Shown one piece after another: positions 1 through 12,707 of a stretch of 64,000 nucleotides of DNA. The notes beneath the pieces are model-generated. The model did not search any database. It saw only the letters and a list, made by a program, of their open reading frames with translations, and was not told where the DNA came from. Made by a program: the position numbers and the translations under genes. The DNA is from Triplophysa rosa (taxonomy: Eukaryota > Chordata > Actinopteri > Cypriniformes > Nemacheilidae): positions 19,431,048 to 19,495,047 of the forward strand of contig NC_079907.1 in assembly GCF_024868665.1 (NCBI RefSeq), written 5' to 3'. Positions within the stretch are counted from its first letter, which is position 1; every line of letters begins with the position of its first letter.

Positions 1-459
1 TATATTTAACATTTTGTTTAGAAAAAAAATAAAACAAATATGAGACGTGCATTTTTTTCCACTTGAGCCCCTGCCCCTCAAAATGTCTGTGCACGTCTCT
101 GATACCTGGTGATCTCCCACAACACTCCAGCATCATAGCAGTGGGCCACGCCCCCATAAAGCCACGACCTTCGGTCAGACTGCAACAGTGATGCGATTGA
201 GTATATTATATTAAATTTATATTTAAAAATATAAAAAATAAAAAGAGCACTTTCGCAATTGACTGCCGAACAAAACGGAAAATAAACTTTACAATCCAAA
301 CAGTTTAGATTACATCTCAGCCAAGATAAACATTTCCTTGCTGTTGTTACTGGCGGACGGGACGGCAGGTTTTAGAAAGAGCCAGGTCACTTATCCTACG
401 AAACACATTTCACCCACAATATAACAAACTCTCTCTCACCTCTCCGTGTGCCCCATCAG

Positions 460-1056
460 ACACCCGTTCACGCCCGCCAAGATCTGCGCTTCGATGGATG
501 AGGCGAAGCTTCACGCGGCCGAGCACACCCTGCAGATCCTTGGTCTGCAGACAGAGGGCGCTGACGCCTCCACCGCTGCTTTCCCAGGTATGTGAGGTCT
601 GTACCCTACGGTCTGTACTGATATTTACTATAACATAATGTTTACTGTAATCCTGATCATTTTATTGTAGATTTTATTAGATCAGCTACACACTAGGACT
701 AGTCATAGTTAGTTTACTGTGTAGGATACGTTATTCCTACAAACCATAACAAATGAATCTTTCATTTTATTGGTTATGTTGAGAATAAATGCACAAAACA
801 TACACATTTTATAGTAAATGTTTCAGTTAAATTGAATAAATAAATGTATAGCCTATGTTAAAGATTGCCTCTCAAAAGATATTTTGTCTATATAAGTTTT
901 GTTGGCCTTGTGTTCGCAGGTTATACAATCACCAGCACTGCCGGTCCGCTGAAACAGGCTGTTTCTCTGGGTCAGGATCTGACCGCATATGCCACCTATG
1001 AGGGTTACCCGGCCTTCGCTGTGGCCACCCGCGGGGACGCATACGGAGTGTTTTAA
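460..1056 (+). CDS. a1cf: APOBEC1 complementation factor, last two coding exons (partial)
   Basis: Two spliced exons, 460-587 and 920-1056, encode the C-terminus of A1CF, an RNA-binding cofactor of C-to-U mRNA editing. The earlier exons, with the three RRMs, lie to the left of the window. The first exon opens after an AG acceptor and reads PFTPAKICASMDEAK followed by AAEHTLQILG, the end of the double-stranded-RNA-binding-like region of this family. It ends CCA G|gt. The second starts G|GT TAT and reads LKQAVSLGQDLTAY, then GYPAFAVATRGDAYGVF and a TAA stop. This tail matches the vertebrate A1CF ending (family ends close to ARGDGYGTF, from memory). The neighbour asah2 is also next to A1CF in human, which supports the call. 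The upstream 459 bases are intron containing short dispersed repeat DNA. Identification is firm; only the 3' end is visible. Confidence 0.93.
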
Positions 1057-4000
1057 TATGTCAGTCATCTAGTCTTTGTAATATTAGTTTGTGTTTTGCA
1101 TAACTTGTCATGTTTATAGGTTTATTAGATTTATGATAGGTTTTTTCCTTCCCATCAGGACTCATCCCTGCTGAAAAACAACAGAAATTCTAAACTGGGA
1201 AATTCTATTATAAACAACAGCTTTTACCATTAAAATACAAAATACAATGTGTCTTATTCCAGTAGGATATAGTGTTCTATTGGTTCCCATCAACCAGATA
1301 AAATCACACCAGAAGAACCGACATATTACAAGTAGAGACCATATTAAAACCACATTATAATGCACATTATAACCATTATCAATTAGAATTTCTGGGATGA
1401 TTTAATTTTCTTCTCAGCAGGGATGTTTTTGAGCATATTGCAATATTGTAGTGATGTTTGTGTCAATGCGAGTCATCTTTTGACTTGAACTCAGGAAGCT
1501 GACGGTATGATGGATGTCTAATAATTCAATCCCAAAAGTTTCGAGAAAATGTCTATTTTATGCTTTTGTCTGCTGAACATTTTTTTGAGGCTAAAAATGT
1601 GTTTAATTTTCACACCATAAATTCACTTGATCGAATCATAGAATAATTCTGTTTCAACTTTCAGTTTCACTACTTGTCAAATGTCTAAAAGACTGCTGTT
1701 TAATTTAATAATTTAATGCTGCCTCTGAATGACTTTATATTACGTATTAACACTAAATCATTACAATCAAATGATGAAATACACAGTCCTATCCCTGCAG
1801 ACATTCACTTCAGTAAGCTTTTTTTATTTTACGCCGTGTTGAAAACTGTGTTTTTGTGTTGCCGATCCTTCAGTATTTACATTAACATCCATCTGAAGAA
1901 ACCTACAGTAGCCTATAGCCTTGCTGTATGCTTTATATGCACCCGGCCGTTTTAAGGTTTTTAATAAGATAGTTTGTAGCTTTGTTTTTTCTTTCTATAT
2001 TTTATAAGATTTTGGTCATCTCATACTTTTATATGTGAGAAAAAATGTGACAGCGTTTCTAAACACAGACACTTTTGTTAAATAAGATTCCGTATCGGTG
2101 ACAGTATTAAAGTTTGTGTAGCACTTAGAACTTATTTTTATACCTGAAGTCCAGCTCTGTTTGTCTTTAGATCATTGACTGTTTGAAGTAATTCACTGCG
2201 TCAGTGATTGACATTAAAAATGAAGAGATTTCTACAGGCACCAATCAGGAGAAAAAAATAAGCAGAGAGCTACAGAATGTGAAAAGCAAGGTTATATAAT
2301 TCCAATACATCCACAAACCATCAATAAATCTAATTCACTTCTCAAGACATTTCTGCTGTTTACTTGCATTTGTGATATTCAAAGAATTTTTGGCATTATA
2401 CATTAGGCACAAGTGAGGAATGTGCTGTCTGTGTGGAGTGATGGCCAACAAAGCAACTTTATTGAGCTTGTTAATCGACGTCACGCTACGTTGAATGTTG
2501 CGCCAACTTGGGAGGACGTTCAATGCAGTGTTTTGTTTTTCTTGTTTGATAAGGAAATTTAACTATGGTAGGTCGGTCTTGTTGTGTTAAAAACTGCAAT
2601 AGCATTACACAGAGTCGTTCAGGAAAAGCCCATGGTTCTTTCACTTTCGATTTCACCATATATCAAACAAAACAAGTAAAGGTACAGATCAAAACATAAC
2701 AATAGCAGTGGAGTATGATCCTCCCAAGACGGCACTGCAACATGCCACATAGGGCGTGACGTCAGCTTCACATTCTCTATTCACAATTTAACATGGCTGA
2801 ATGAGTACCTTATTGCTTTAAAAAAATGAATGTTAACTTTATATCATGAAACATATTCATTGGAATTAAATGTTTGTTTAATTATGCACATTGCGCATAA
2901 GAAAGAATAAGCACAGAGATATCTCAATAATTTCTCCCAGACCAAATGGAGAACACATGGAAACATTTACTTAAAGGTGTAATAGACGATTTGGTAAGAT
3001 GCTAACTTTAGCCTGCTAGCACTGAAATCACGATCCCATCCTCCATGCGAATCGCCGTCCAAAGCCACGCCTCCTCAAAAACACATGAACGCGCACAAAC
3101 CAGAAGCTCTTGGATCAATTCCAATTAAATCTCATTCACCAGTGAGAACGTTACAGTACAAAGTAAATAACGTTACTGCAATAGTGAAAACCGCTACCAT
3201 AAACAGCAGCTTTAAAACGTTCATTCTTAAGATATTTCAACTGATAAAGAGTCAGAAATCTGACAAATGTCTCTGCCATTAGAGTTTCAGAAGAGATGGT
3301 CACAATGTGTCAAACTGAGCTCAGATTTGTCAAGTCTACAATCAAATGTCAATTGAAGATCTCAAGATGAACTCAATCGACTCAAATCCAGATTATTTTA
3401 CTTCTACAATCTACATTCATTTTACACCTCTTTACACTCTCATTTGATTCTCTTTATTTCTCCTAAACAATTTCAGGAGACATATCGGAGGCTAATTTAA
3501 ATACATAAATGAAACACAACAGAGAACTCCTTTACTCCACTAGAGTTCGCTGTATGCCTAAAACCGCCAGCGGGTAATTTACCCATGCACATGAATATTG
3601 TATTGATACAGCTAAGTAATGTCTAGAGACATAAAATGATTATTTTTATTAATTAACTATGTTTTTGTGCTGTTGTTTTGTGTTCAAAGCAAAAATCACT
3701 TTTCTCTCAGGGATATAATAATTGATGCAGTAACGAAAAAATCAAGCGTAGGCCTACAGTTTCACCTAAATAATTATTAATTTGTTGTAGACAAAATCAC
3801 AAAAAATAAAGGCATGAGATACATGCCCCGATTTTTAATCTGGTTATATCTAAACAATTTTTAACAACAGGGGATTGTAAATAACACAATTTTAGTAAAA
3901 GTCAATGACTGAGAGACTTGGATTTGCATTTCAAAAACATCCACGGGTAAATTTGACCCTGTGGCGGTTCTAAAACTCCTGAGCTACAGTATGTAAGAGC

Positions 4001-4214
4001 ACCATCACACTACATACTACAATATATTGTTTATTTTAGCATCCAGGACGAGAACTATCCATTTTATAAATATACTCTCCATGTTACTAAATGGAATGGT
4101 TGACTGTGTAAACAGTGTAAAATATGCAAACATTCACATGCCGTCTTCTTTCTTTAGCTGCTCAGAGATCCTGTGCATTGTGAAAAGCGCTACAGTATAT
4201 AAATAAAAAAGTGC
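1057..4214. other. Convergent intergenic interval between a1cf and asah2
   Basis: No coding exon is recognisable here. The interval holds the 3' UTR of a1cf on the plus strand and of asah2 on the minus strand. A TTTATT at about 4030 would be an AATAAA polyadenylation signal for asah2 on the minus strand. Between them is AT-rich DNA with decayed dispersed repeats: a THAP-coding fragment near 2564-2700, and a GC-richer repeat piece near 2970-3100 that begins with AAGGTGTAATAGACG. Confidence 0.6.
2564..2700 (+). pseudogene. Fragment of a THAP-domain (transposase-derived) exon
   Basis: From an ATG at 2564 the frame reads MVGRSCCVKNCNS and then KAHGSFTF. This is the typical start of a THAP zinc finger (small residues, Cys-x3/4-Cys, then a Phe-rich strand). 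The frame closes at about 2697 with no following domain and no convincing splice donor. It is most simply a relic of a THAP-type DNA transposon (P or ISL2EU/PIF-like), as is common in fish genomes. A real THAP gene is unlikely because nothing downstream continues the domain. Confidence 0.5.
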
Positions 4215-7200
4215 TCAAAAGTAGTAAAAGCTCCTGGTGACTCTGAAAGCGTCTGAAGTGCCCACGTATGGCGTGATGATGGTAGTGTTCCCCTGAGACT
4301 GTTTGTAGTGTCCAAAGTGTTGAATCCTGTATGTGCCCATCTCTGCTGCAAGTGGGATGTACCACTCCACTGTAGCATTACTTACACCTAGAAATCCTTT
4401 AATCCAGTGAAATCTACAAACACACACACACACACTTAGTCATGCTGTCTGAAGTAGACTGAACTTAATTTATAATAAATATAAACATCCACCCATTTAA
4501 ACCTTGAAATATTTTTAACAAAGTGTCAGTGTTTAAATGACAGTTAGTGATAATAACTTAGTGTTTGTCTTATCTGGAACCTTGAGAGATACCGTCAGCT
4601 CTACCGATGACTTTAGCACTACAGTAAAAACTCAAGTATGATGTGATGAGAACACATTACCTTGTTTCCCATGATGCATCTGTGTGAACTATTTTCCACA
4701 TGTCGTTGTGAAACCTCTCCACCGTAACTAACGTCTTATCCCTCTGATATGACAATCACGACAGATTAGTTATACCACAGACATAAAAGAGAATCTCATG
4801 CAAGACATGTCATGCTATCGAAGCACTCACTATATCTCCGGAGTGTCTCGGGTTTCCAGCGACAAACGTGACGGATGCAACTTCCCCCTTTCGAAAGAGA
4901 GAAATCATACTAATACAATCGATTCAAGACGGTGAACTTAAATGATCAGTAATGTGCTGAGTAGATCGACTCACCACTTTATAAACGGTGGAAACCTGCT
5001 CGAGCACATCGCCAAATGTGCTGTTTACCGGTGCTCTATCTGCTACCGGATCCTTGATCAGATTAAAGAGTTTGTCTTCGTCGAAGAACGGAGGTTCAGG
5101 ACCTTTGGGCAACTCTCCTGTGGTTCGCTGTGGAACATGCGTTTACTCAGATCAGTCATCACAACAGTTCATTCGAGTTGAAGAACATATGGAAGGTTAT
5201 ATATGTTACAGCACCTGAGCTATAGCTTTGGCCAGACCTCTGTAGCGCTGGATGTATGCTGATAGAGTGTGAGGACCAAAGATGGTGGACGCGCCCTCAT
5301 AACGCTGAATCTGAAAGAGCAGAAGACAAGCAAACGAACATCTCTGTCAACTAACGCAAAATAATGAAGAATTTCTTTTTTGTCAGATAATATGGTCATG
5401 GTTTTGTCAGGCATGTACGTGGTAATACTAAAAGGTATTTAATGCCTTGGAGAACCAATTATCATTGTGTCTGTATTTAATTTTAGTAAAATTAAACTTC
5501 TGAGCTTTGTTGCTACTGTATCATCACAGTGCTGAATTATGCTGCAAAAACAGGTTTAAAGAACTTTTCTTTGCCCTCCTAAAAAGTTTGACAACCTTTT
5601 TATTTTATTTTGCATTTAAATAAATACAAATACAAAATTTAAAGAGTAAACAACTGTTTTATTAAAGATTATTTTAGTTTACTTAAAACATTTCTGGTTA
5701 TTGAATTCAAATAAAATATTGGCCTATTATTACCCTGTCTACACCAGACGTGAGCAGCGCAACGCAACGCGACACAACACAACAAATGCCTTGTTCTTAA
5801 TGGGTTTGTCGTTTTGCGTCGCGCAGCATCCAGTTCGGACAAAATGTAAAATTATATTGGCTTATGTTTTTTTGTTTTTGTTGTGTAGACATGGTGTAAA
5901 AACTATTGGAAAACATAAACTAAACAAAAATTGTAAACGTTGCCTTGGAAATAAACTGAAATAAGTTTACGGCACTAAATTACAATAATAAACAAAAATA
6001 AATTCATCTTATATCGCAACATCAAAAATAAACAAATAAATAATAAAATGACAAAAGCATATAACAAAAAATTGCTAAAAATCTACCTTTGATAAATACA
6101 TTTTATAGTTTAATAAATCTAAAAACAAACCTATAAAAACTCTGCACTGTTTCAAACAGATTTAAATGCGAAATTGCTAAAAAGTTACCTTTAATAAATA
6201 CATTTAATAGTTTAATAAATCTAAAAACAAAACTATAAAAACTCTGTACTAATCATGATATATAAATAAAGTGATCATTCAGTTATAGTGCTACACTACC
6301 ATTCGCAGTATTTGCTAAGGGTCAGTACTGTACCTGGTACTCTTCATATGTGGTGATGTAGTGGGTGTAGGTGTTGCATAGACCCGCGACCACCACCTCT
6401 GTGTTTGTGAACGGCCCCTGATCCAGCTCCTGTCAACCATCATTTCAAAGAAATTGAAAGACTTGACAGGCGTTTTGAATGTAAGGAATGAGATTTTTTT
6501 GCAGTGGAACAAAGTTTTTCGGATACATTTTTTAATTGTTGTTTTCACCTGTTTGACTGCCTCGCGAATCCTTCTTCCAGACATAGTCCTGAAAGAGAAG
6601 CATCTCAGTATTACAGAACAAACACACACCAGCATTAAAATATAGAACTGAGAGAACCCATAAAATAACCCTTAAAATAAAATATGATCCCACTCACATC
6701 TGCTACCATCACTGTACTATAGTACTTTTCGAAAGCGTATTGGTAGGATATAAAGACACTTTTGCCCCGATGGTTACTTTAGCTTTATGTATCAACAACA
6801 ACTCACGTGAATTCTCCAGGCACAGCAACGATGGCAAAAGAGCCAATAGTGATGATCTGAACGTCCACAATAGCTGGATGCCATGGCAGAGGATCATTCA
6901 TCTGCAGATAAAAACATATAAACCAGCGTTATTTCCTACTACATTCATTACACCTTATGTCCTACAGCCATGAGGGTTGATTCTGAATTTGATTATAATA
7001 TCAGAAAATAAGCAGCTCTGCTTCTCATCTGACCTCTCCTGTGCTAAAGAGAATGGGTTTGGGTTGATGACAAGTTTTGGTTTCATTGGATGGGGGTCCA
7101 ACAAGCGCATCTCTAATGCCATCCCAGAAAGGGTTTCCATCCGTATCCCCTGCTCAAGATAAAACAGAGCATCACAGTTCTCCACCAGTCCATCTGCAGG

Positions 7201-10200
7201 GCCAAATGTTCCTTTGGATTCAAACTCATGACCTTTTTCCTGCTAACACAACCGTCTACCACTGATCTATTTTCTATGTCAGAAACACATCTTCTTGCCT
7301 TGTAAAAAGTTGAACTCTCCTCCTCCATCTGTGGTTCCAGCAGCGAAACTGTGACCTAGAGCGGGTTTACACGTACGGCCCTGGGTACAAAAAAAACTCT
7401 GTCAGCATCATGCTGCAGAAATGGAGTATTCCAGGTTCTGTGAACGGTCTCCGTGACGTGCTGTCGAGAGCTTGTTTCATGTGTGTGTCTTTAAAAAAAA
7501 AACGTACAGTGTGAGTGGAGTTAAACGGCACAGTTTCATCCGTCATATTAACCCACTGATGGGCGGCGTGGATGGACCCGTGTAACTCCTGTGAAGCACT
7601 GCTGTACAGCTCCTGCAGAGCAAACACACTCGCTTAGAGTAATGCACACTATTATTAACTGAAAATAAAGAAATCAAACTAAAAAGAACTGAAATAACTG
7701 ATCAGAATCAGAGCAGTAATGTGACATACCTTTGCTTTTTTAGAGATGTTCTCTCCTATAATCCTGGTGCTTTCAAACATGTCTTCACCCGGACCAAAAG
7801 CAATGCACGCTTTTTTCTGAAAGACAAAATGTGTGTGTTCTTGATAGCTTGTTTTGGATACGTTCCTTAGAGATTTCTGTTTGTTACTTGGCAAAAGGCA
7901 AAGCTCGAAAACACTTTCCAAAACGTTTTTTGTTCATAAAGAATATGCATGCTACCATTTGTAACCATTTGAATGTAATCTGCCATTTTTCAGTCATTTA
8001 AAATCAACTTTTCACTATATATATTTCTTTGATTTTCATTCCATTTTAATTCTACATTCTTAAACATGAATTGAACTGTAAAAAGGAATTCTCAGATTCT
8101 CTTCTAAATCAATGGCGCAAAGCATTGTTTATTTAAAGGGGTCATATGACACGGCTAAAACGAATATTATTGCTTGTTTTAGATGTAATGAAATGTGTAT
8201 ACACGATTCAAGGTTCAAAAGAGCTGTATTTTCCACATACCATGCATGTTTGTATCTTCTCTTTGCCCCGCCTCTCTGAAACGCGTGGAGTGCTATGATT
8301 GGCCAGTTAACCAATGCGTAGTGATTGGTCGAATACTGCAAGCGTATGACGGAAATTTAACGTTTCTTACCATATTTGGAACATCAGGTTCCAAAGCAAT
8401 TGAACTGACAGGTACGCCCACCTTACTTGCGTATACATTTGGGTGGTCTTAGTCAAATCATACCACAAACTGACGTAGATTTGTGGGGGTGTGGTTACAC
8501 GAGGCGTTTTAGGCAGGTCTGGGTGAGCATTCGCTTTTACATAGAATGCATCTTTTGTTCCCACACATTCATTTTTGCAATTTTACGTGTCTAATACATG
8601 CATGGGCAACTTACAGTATAACACTCCAAAGACACAGAAAAACACGTATTCGCACCCCTTTAATAAAAACACAGTTTTTAGACTTTCTCAGTCTGGTCAT
8701 TTGTGCGGATGGTTGAACAGCTTCACATTGTAGGGGGTTTGAGTTCCCAAAACAAAAGAATATGTATTAATACAAAAATATACAAACTTAGGTTTTGAAG
8801 AATAAAGTGACACGAATTTATCAAATTGTTATTAAAGAAAATAATGCACCTAGACAAGAAAAATGCATTGACTCATGTGTATAATATAATGGTAACTCAC
8901 TCCTCCGATGGGGCAGGAGCTGTTAAGATAGTCACACTTTTCACCCGTATTCACACAGACGGGGCCGCGAATGTTAGGAGATGAATCTCCCAGATTACTG
9001 GAGGAAAAGCCGGCTACAAACGGACCCTGCAGGAAAACAAGCATCCCTGTGCTTTTTACATTATAACATAACACAAACTCTCCTAAAGACACAATAATAA
9101 CAATACAGTAAACATTTCATCATAACATCCATTTCTAAAGCAAACAGACATTTATTATCCTGCTGCTCTCTCTAATACACTTCCTTTAGATATTTAGAGA
9201 AGTGTATGAGCAAACTATTGACTGAACTGAGTGACAAAATGTCCTTGAGCGGTTGTAAAAAGTAGATTAAAACTAATAAAGACACAGTTCATGAACACTG
9301 ATGGGTGGAATAGAGGTCCAGATCAAGATGATCAGTTGATCTTTTACCTCTCCGGGTAGAAAGCCAATGTTTTTGTCCTGTTCAAAGGCGTAGGAGGCAT
9401 AGCCCAGGTTGTCTGAGCTCACCATGCGATTGGTGTAATTCATACTGACCGGATGAACGGCAAACCAGCTGATGGGTAAACAAAGCAGACAAATCAGTTA
9501 TCAACACATTTATTATCTCAGATCTCATCTGATCAACGGTCTGTATAATCTGAATTTACAGTGTGTTGCTGTGTATACCTGAGCAGACCCATGCCATCTC
9601 CATCCATATCTGTGAACTTCATGATGACAATCTGCTTGTCTGTGTTGTATTCATACCTAGATGGGATACGGGATCAGAAAGGAACCCTGGATAAATGTAA
9701 TTCGAAAATGCAGCAGGATTGTTTTAGTCACGTGGACGAAGACACAAACCTGTTTCTCTCCTCCTCAGGGTTGTTCAGATACGAGTGTGGACTTCTGTTC
9801 AGATTGCTGTCGATCAGTTCTCCTTTATTGATGAAAATCCGTCCGGGTCTTAAGTTTCTGTGAGCTATATCAACACTCTGAGGAAGGGAATTAAGATTAT
9901 GTTACATTTTCATAATTTTATGATCATATTTCACCACATCACAAATGTGTTTGAAGTAGGGCTGTTCAACGATTAATCGCATCCAGAATAAAAGTTTGTG
10001 TTTACATAATTTGCGTCTGTGTGCTGTGCATGTTTATTTTGTATTGATAAATGCATACAGATGTATATATATATTAAAGAACAATACAAATATAAAAATG
10101 GATAAATGTATATATTTATATTAGTGCTGTCAATCGATTAAAAAAATTAATCTGATTAGTCACACATTTTTTCTGCGATTAACCGATTAAACACACAACA

Positions 10201-12707
10201 CATTAATGTTTTTAAAAATACTTTTACATTCTAATAATTTCGCATTTAATCTCCAAATTAATGTAGAGACAGATCTCTTTAACAACATCCTTTTATGAAT
10301 GAAAGCCAACATTCTGATATTAGTACTGCAACTGATGCCTCCATTAAATTGATTGTTAAATGATTTAAAGGTCTTTGCATGAAGGCTCTCCTGTTTTTGC
10401 CAAGTGGTTGATACCCTTAGGACAACATCACGTTGACCCTGGGACAACATTTAAATCAACCAATCAGATTTCAGAAATAAATTTACAGTTTATTTTAAGT
10501 TTAATCTTCCAACCAGGATTAGTTGCTTCTTGACCATTGTTTTTCACTTATCATTTCCCTCTGATTTTAGGGGTAAATTATGGTTAGGGTTGGTGTTTGG
10601 TGTGGGTTTAGGTTTTATTTATAAATATGTTGCCCTGAGGACATCAACCACTTGGCAAAATCAGGTCGAGCTTGCACGAACAAGAGCGTGATTATATAAT
10701 GTAACGCTAGACAAAGGATGATCAAATAAACGGATGCTGTGTTAATTGGGTTAAATATTTTAACACGTTAATCTGAAAAAATACGCATGCGTTAACGTGT
10801 TAACGTTGACAGCCCTAATTTATATATAATTTAAATTATAAATAAACATGTGAATATTTCCTACATATTTACACGTACAGTATGTGTACACGTTTATAAA
10901 TATAAAACAAATGTGCACAGTGCAAAGACATATATTATGTAAACACAAACTTTTATTCTGGATGTGATTAATCATGATTAATCATTGAACAGTCTCAGTT
11001 TAAAGTGCAATGTACCTTGACTATTCCATTGACCATGGCTTGTATAGATGGTTTAATGTAGCCGCTGCTGGTGATCATAAAGAGGGTGTACTGGAAATAT
11101 CCGGCCAGACCTGAATGAGTGTGTGTGCCACTCATCACCACATTGTCCTGTCTGTAGAGATCTCCGTACTTCACTTTCAGCTCTCGCAAAACCTGCCATC
11201 AATGTTGAAGAAAATCTAAAGCGCATGTGCTGAGTTTTCATGTTGTTTCACAAAGTTTCTGAACACCAGCAAACAGAAGGAATTGATTTTAAAGGGATTC
11301 TTTACCATTACAAATACTTTAAATGTACGTGTACAACATGTGTAAAAATTTTACTACATTTGTATTTCATTGTAATCACAAATAAAAGCTTTGGGAGATT
11401 CATCTGATAACTTAAAGTGATAGTTCACCCAAAATTAAAATTCTGCCATTCTTCACTCACCCTCTTGTCATTTCAAACCTTTATGACTTTTTTTTCCGCA
11501 GACCACAAAAGAAGATATTTTGAAGAATGTTTGGTAACGGAACAGCACCAGACCCCATTCACTTCTATTGTATGGACACAAAACCAATGCAAGTGAATGG
11601 GGGGCAGTTAACAACATTCTGCAATCCTTAAATGATGACAGAATTTTTATTTTTGGGTGAACTCTCACTTTAACCCTGTCCTGCCATTAAAAAATATATT
11701 TTGCATATTTAAAAGACTTGAATGTGACACGGACAGAAAGAATTCCTTCTGTAAGGTCATTTATATTTTCCAACTGTGACATGGCATATATACAGTGTGT
11801 TTAAACAGGTGTGGCGTACCTCGAGTCTCAGTCTCTGAGAGACCATGCCGACGTCAGCGGTGACAAACAGCACTCGTTTGCTTCCATCATCCACGATGAA
11901 GGCTCTGCTGAACAGACGCGTGTGAATGCCTCGCGCCGTCTGCTCAGTGTTGGCGTAACCCATCTATCCCCATCCCCCCCAAAAAAACAACGATAGATAA
12001 ATCACATCGCTAAGACATTCTTATGACATATGATCAACATGTCGTAAACATTATCAGACTGTAATAACCGTTGGATTGACAGCTTTCATAAAGCCTCGCC
12101 TCAAAGTACAACCTGCAGTGGTTTTATCTATAGCGCTGATATGCAGAAATAATGCACACAAACTGACCAGAGGTACATCAGCCACAGGTCCTGTGCAGTC
12201 TGCTCGGCCTACACCAATGAGATAGCGGGTCTCTGGAGGATTCACTGTGGGGATTGTGGGTTCCTCTGGTTCTGCATAAAACAGTGCACGTGCGATTCAA
12301 ACAAGACATATGAGATTATTTGATTTAATTTTGTTAACGAAAAAATATACAGTAAGGTTTGATAGTACGAAACTGTTTTCCATCACCCTAGCATTTCCCT
12401 ATTTTATATCATATCTCATAACTTAAAATGCAAGTTTACATTTATATATCCTAAACATTACAAATCTTGCTTTGGACCTCCCTCAAAAACACAATGAATG
12501 GTTGCACATTTTGTTACATTACTAGATGAAGAAATGATCATTTTAGGTAGTCGAAAAAAATACTATGTAACACTTACGTTTCTCTGAATCCAGCTTGAGG
12601 GCCAAGACTGTTATCAAGCCCACTGAGACGGCCGTCATTAACAAGAACAGAACCATGAGCGAGATCTCCAGACCGTTGAGACGACAGCACACGGTCTTAC
12701 GAGCCAT
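4215..12707 (-). CDS. asah2: Neutral ceramidase (N-acylsphingosine amidohydrolase 2)
   Basis: Hydrolyses ceramide to sphingosine and fatty acid at the plasma membrane and lumen. Twenty coding exons (high to low): 12707-12578, 12271-12168, 11963-11820, 11192-11016, 9877-9750, 9656-9579, 9468-9348, 9026-8901, 7816-7730, 7612-7508, 7380-7299, 7149-7034, 6901-6807, 6588-6549, 6429-6334, 5310-5215, 5127-4975, 4887-4831, 4743-4661, 4413-4215. They total 2217 nt, 738 aa in one frame (human 780). Residues about 12-36 (ISLMVLFLLMTAVSVGL) form a type II signal anchor. Seen family motifs: SGTHTHSG (zinc His), SWFAVHPVSMN, the catalytic-serine hexapeptide GDSSPN, CKPALGHSFAAGT, PGEFTTMSGRR (zinc Glu) and YTHYITTYEEYQ (zinc Tyr). 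The C-terminus is the immunoglobulin-like domain (WIKGFLGVSNATVEWYIP) ending SFYYF. Intron 11 uses a GC donor (7298-7297). The usual Pro after THTHSG is Leu. sgms1 lies upstream on the same strand. The ATG follows an AG acceptor at 12717, so a non-coding first exon exists upstream. Confidence 0.97.
6066..6252. repeat. Two-copy tandem duplication in asah2 intron 15
   Basis: Two adjacent copies of about 85 bp (around 6068-6150 and 6173-6252) share the phrase TAGTTTAATAAATCTAAAAA and flanking sequence such as AATTGCTAAAAA. They differ at a handful of bases. The unit is AT-rich and non-coding. Confidence 0.7.
8133..8663. mobile_element. MITE, family 'AAAGGGGTCATATGAC', copy 1 (uninterrupted)
   Basis: Non-autonomous element of about 530 bp in asah2 intron 8. 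It begins AAAGGGGTCATATGACACGG and ends with the matching CCCCTTTAA, somewhat decayed at the right end. The interior, including a CCAAT-like GATTGGCCAGTTAACCA stretch, is nearly identical to a second copy at 20785-22625. That copy has a 1.3-kb hAT insertion which this one lacks. Short open frames shared by both copies are products of the repeat, not genes. Confidence 0.8.
10122..10817. mobile_element. hAT-type non-autonomous transposon (middle element of a nest)
   Basis: Starts TAGTGCTGTCAATCGATTAA and ends TTAACGTTGACAGCCCTA. The 8-bp target duplication ATTTATAT is perfect (10114-10121 and 10818-10825). The target was AT-rich DNA of the outer element 9957-10997. It contains a smaller palindromic element at 10390-10665. 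No transposase frame remains. Confidence 0.88.
10390..10665. mobile_element. Small inverted-repeat element (innermost of the nest)
   Basis: The left arm CCTGTTTTTGCCAAGTGGTT is mirrored at the right end by AACCACTTGGCAAAATCAGG, and the similarity continues inward through GGACAACAT-like sequence. The interior is AT-rich and non-coding. A target duplication was not resolved. Confidence 0.6.
11412..11673. mobile_element. MITE with AGTGATAGTTCACCC ends
   Basis: About 260 bp in asah2 intron 3. The left end AAGTGATAGTTCACCCAAAA is mirrored by TTTTGGGTGAACTCTCACTT. The interior has the familiar pairs ACAAAAGAAGATATTTTGAA and GTGAATGGGG. Relatives in this window lie at 23640-23800, 30358-30600 and 52205-52545. 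This family is very common in cypriniform genomes. Confidence 0.8.

Larger units (their letters stand above)
9957..10997. mobile_element. hAT-type non-autonomous transposon (outer element of a nest)
   Basis: Left end TAGGGCTGTTCAACGATTAA and right end TTAATCATTGAACAGTCTCA are inverted repeats that continue into GCATCCAGAATAAAAGTTTG and its mirror. Flanking 8-mers GTTTGAAG (9949-9956) and GTTTAAAG (10998-11005) match at 7 of 8 positions, as expected for an old hAT target duplication. It lies in asah2 intron 4 and its right end is only about 20 bp from the donor of exon 4. It carries a second hAT element inside. Confidence 0.85.

Noticed and set aside
8195..8564. Open frames on both strands that recur almost unchanged at 22202-22538
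   Set aside because: They lie inside two copies of the same MITE; the similarity comes from the repeat, not from protein conservation. No start context, splice signals or known domain.
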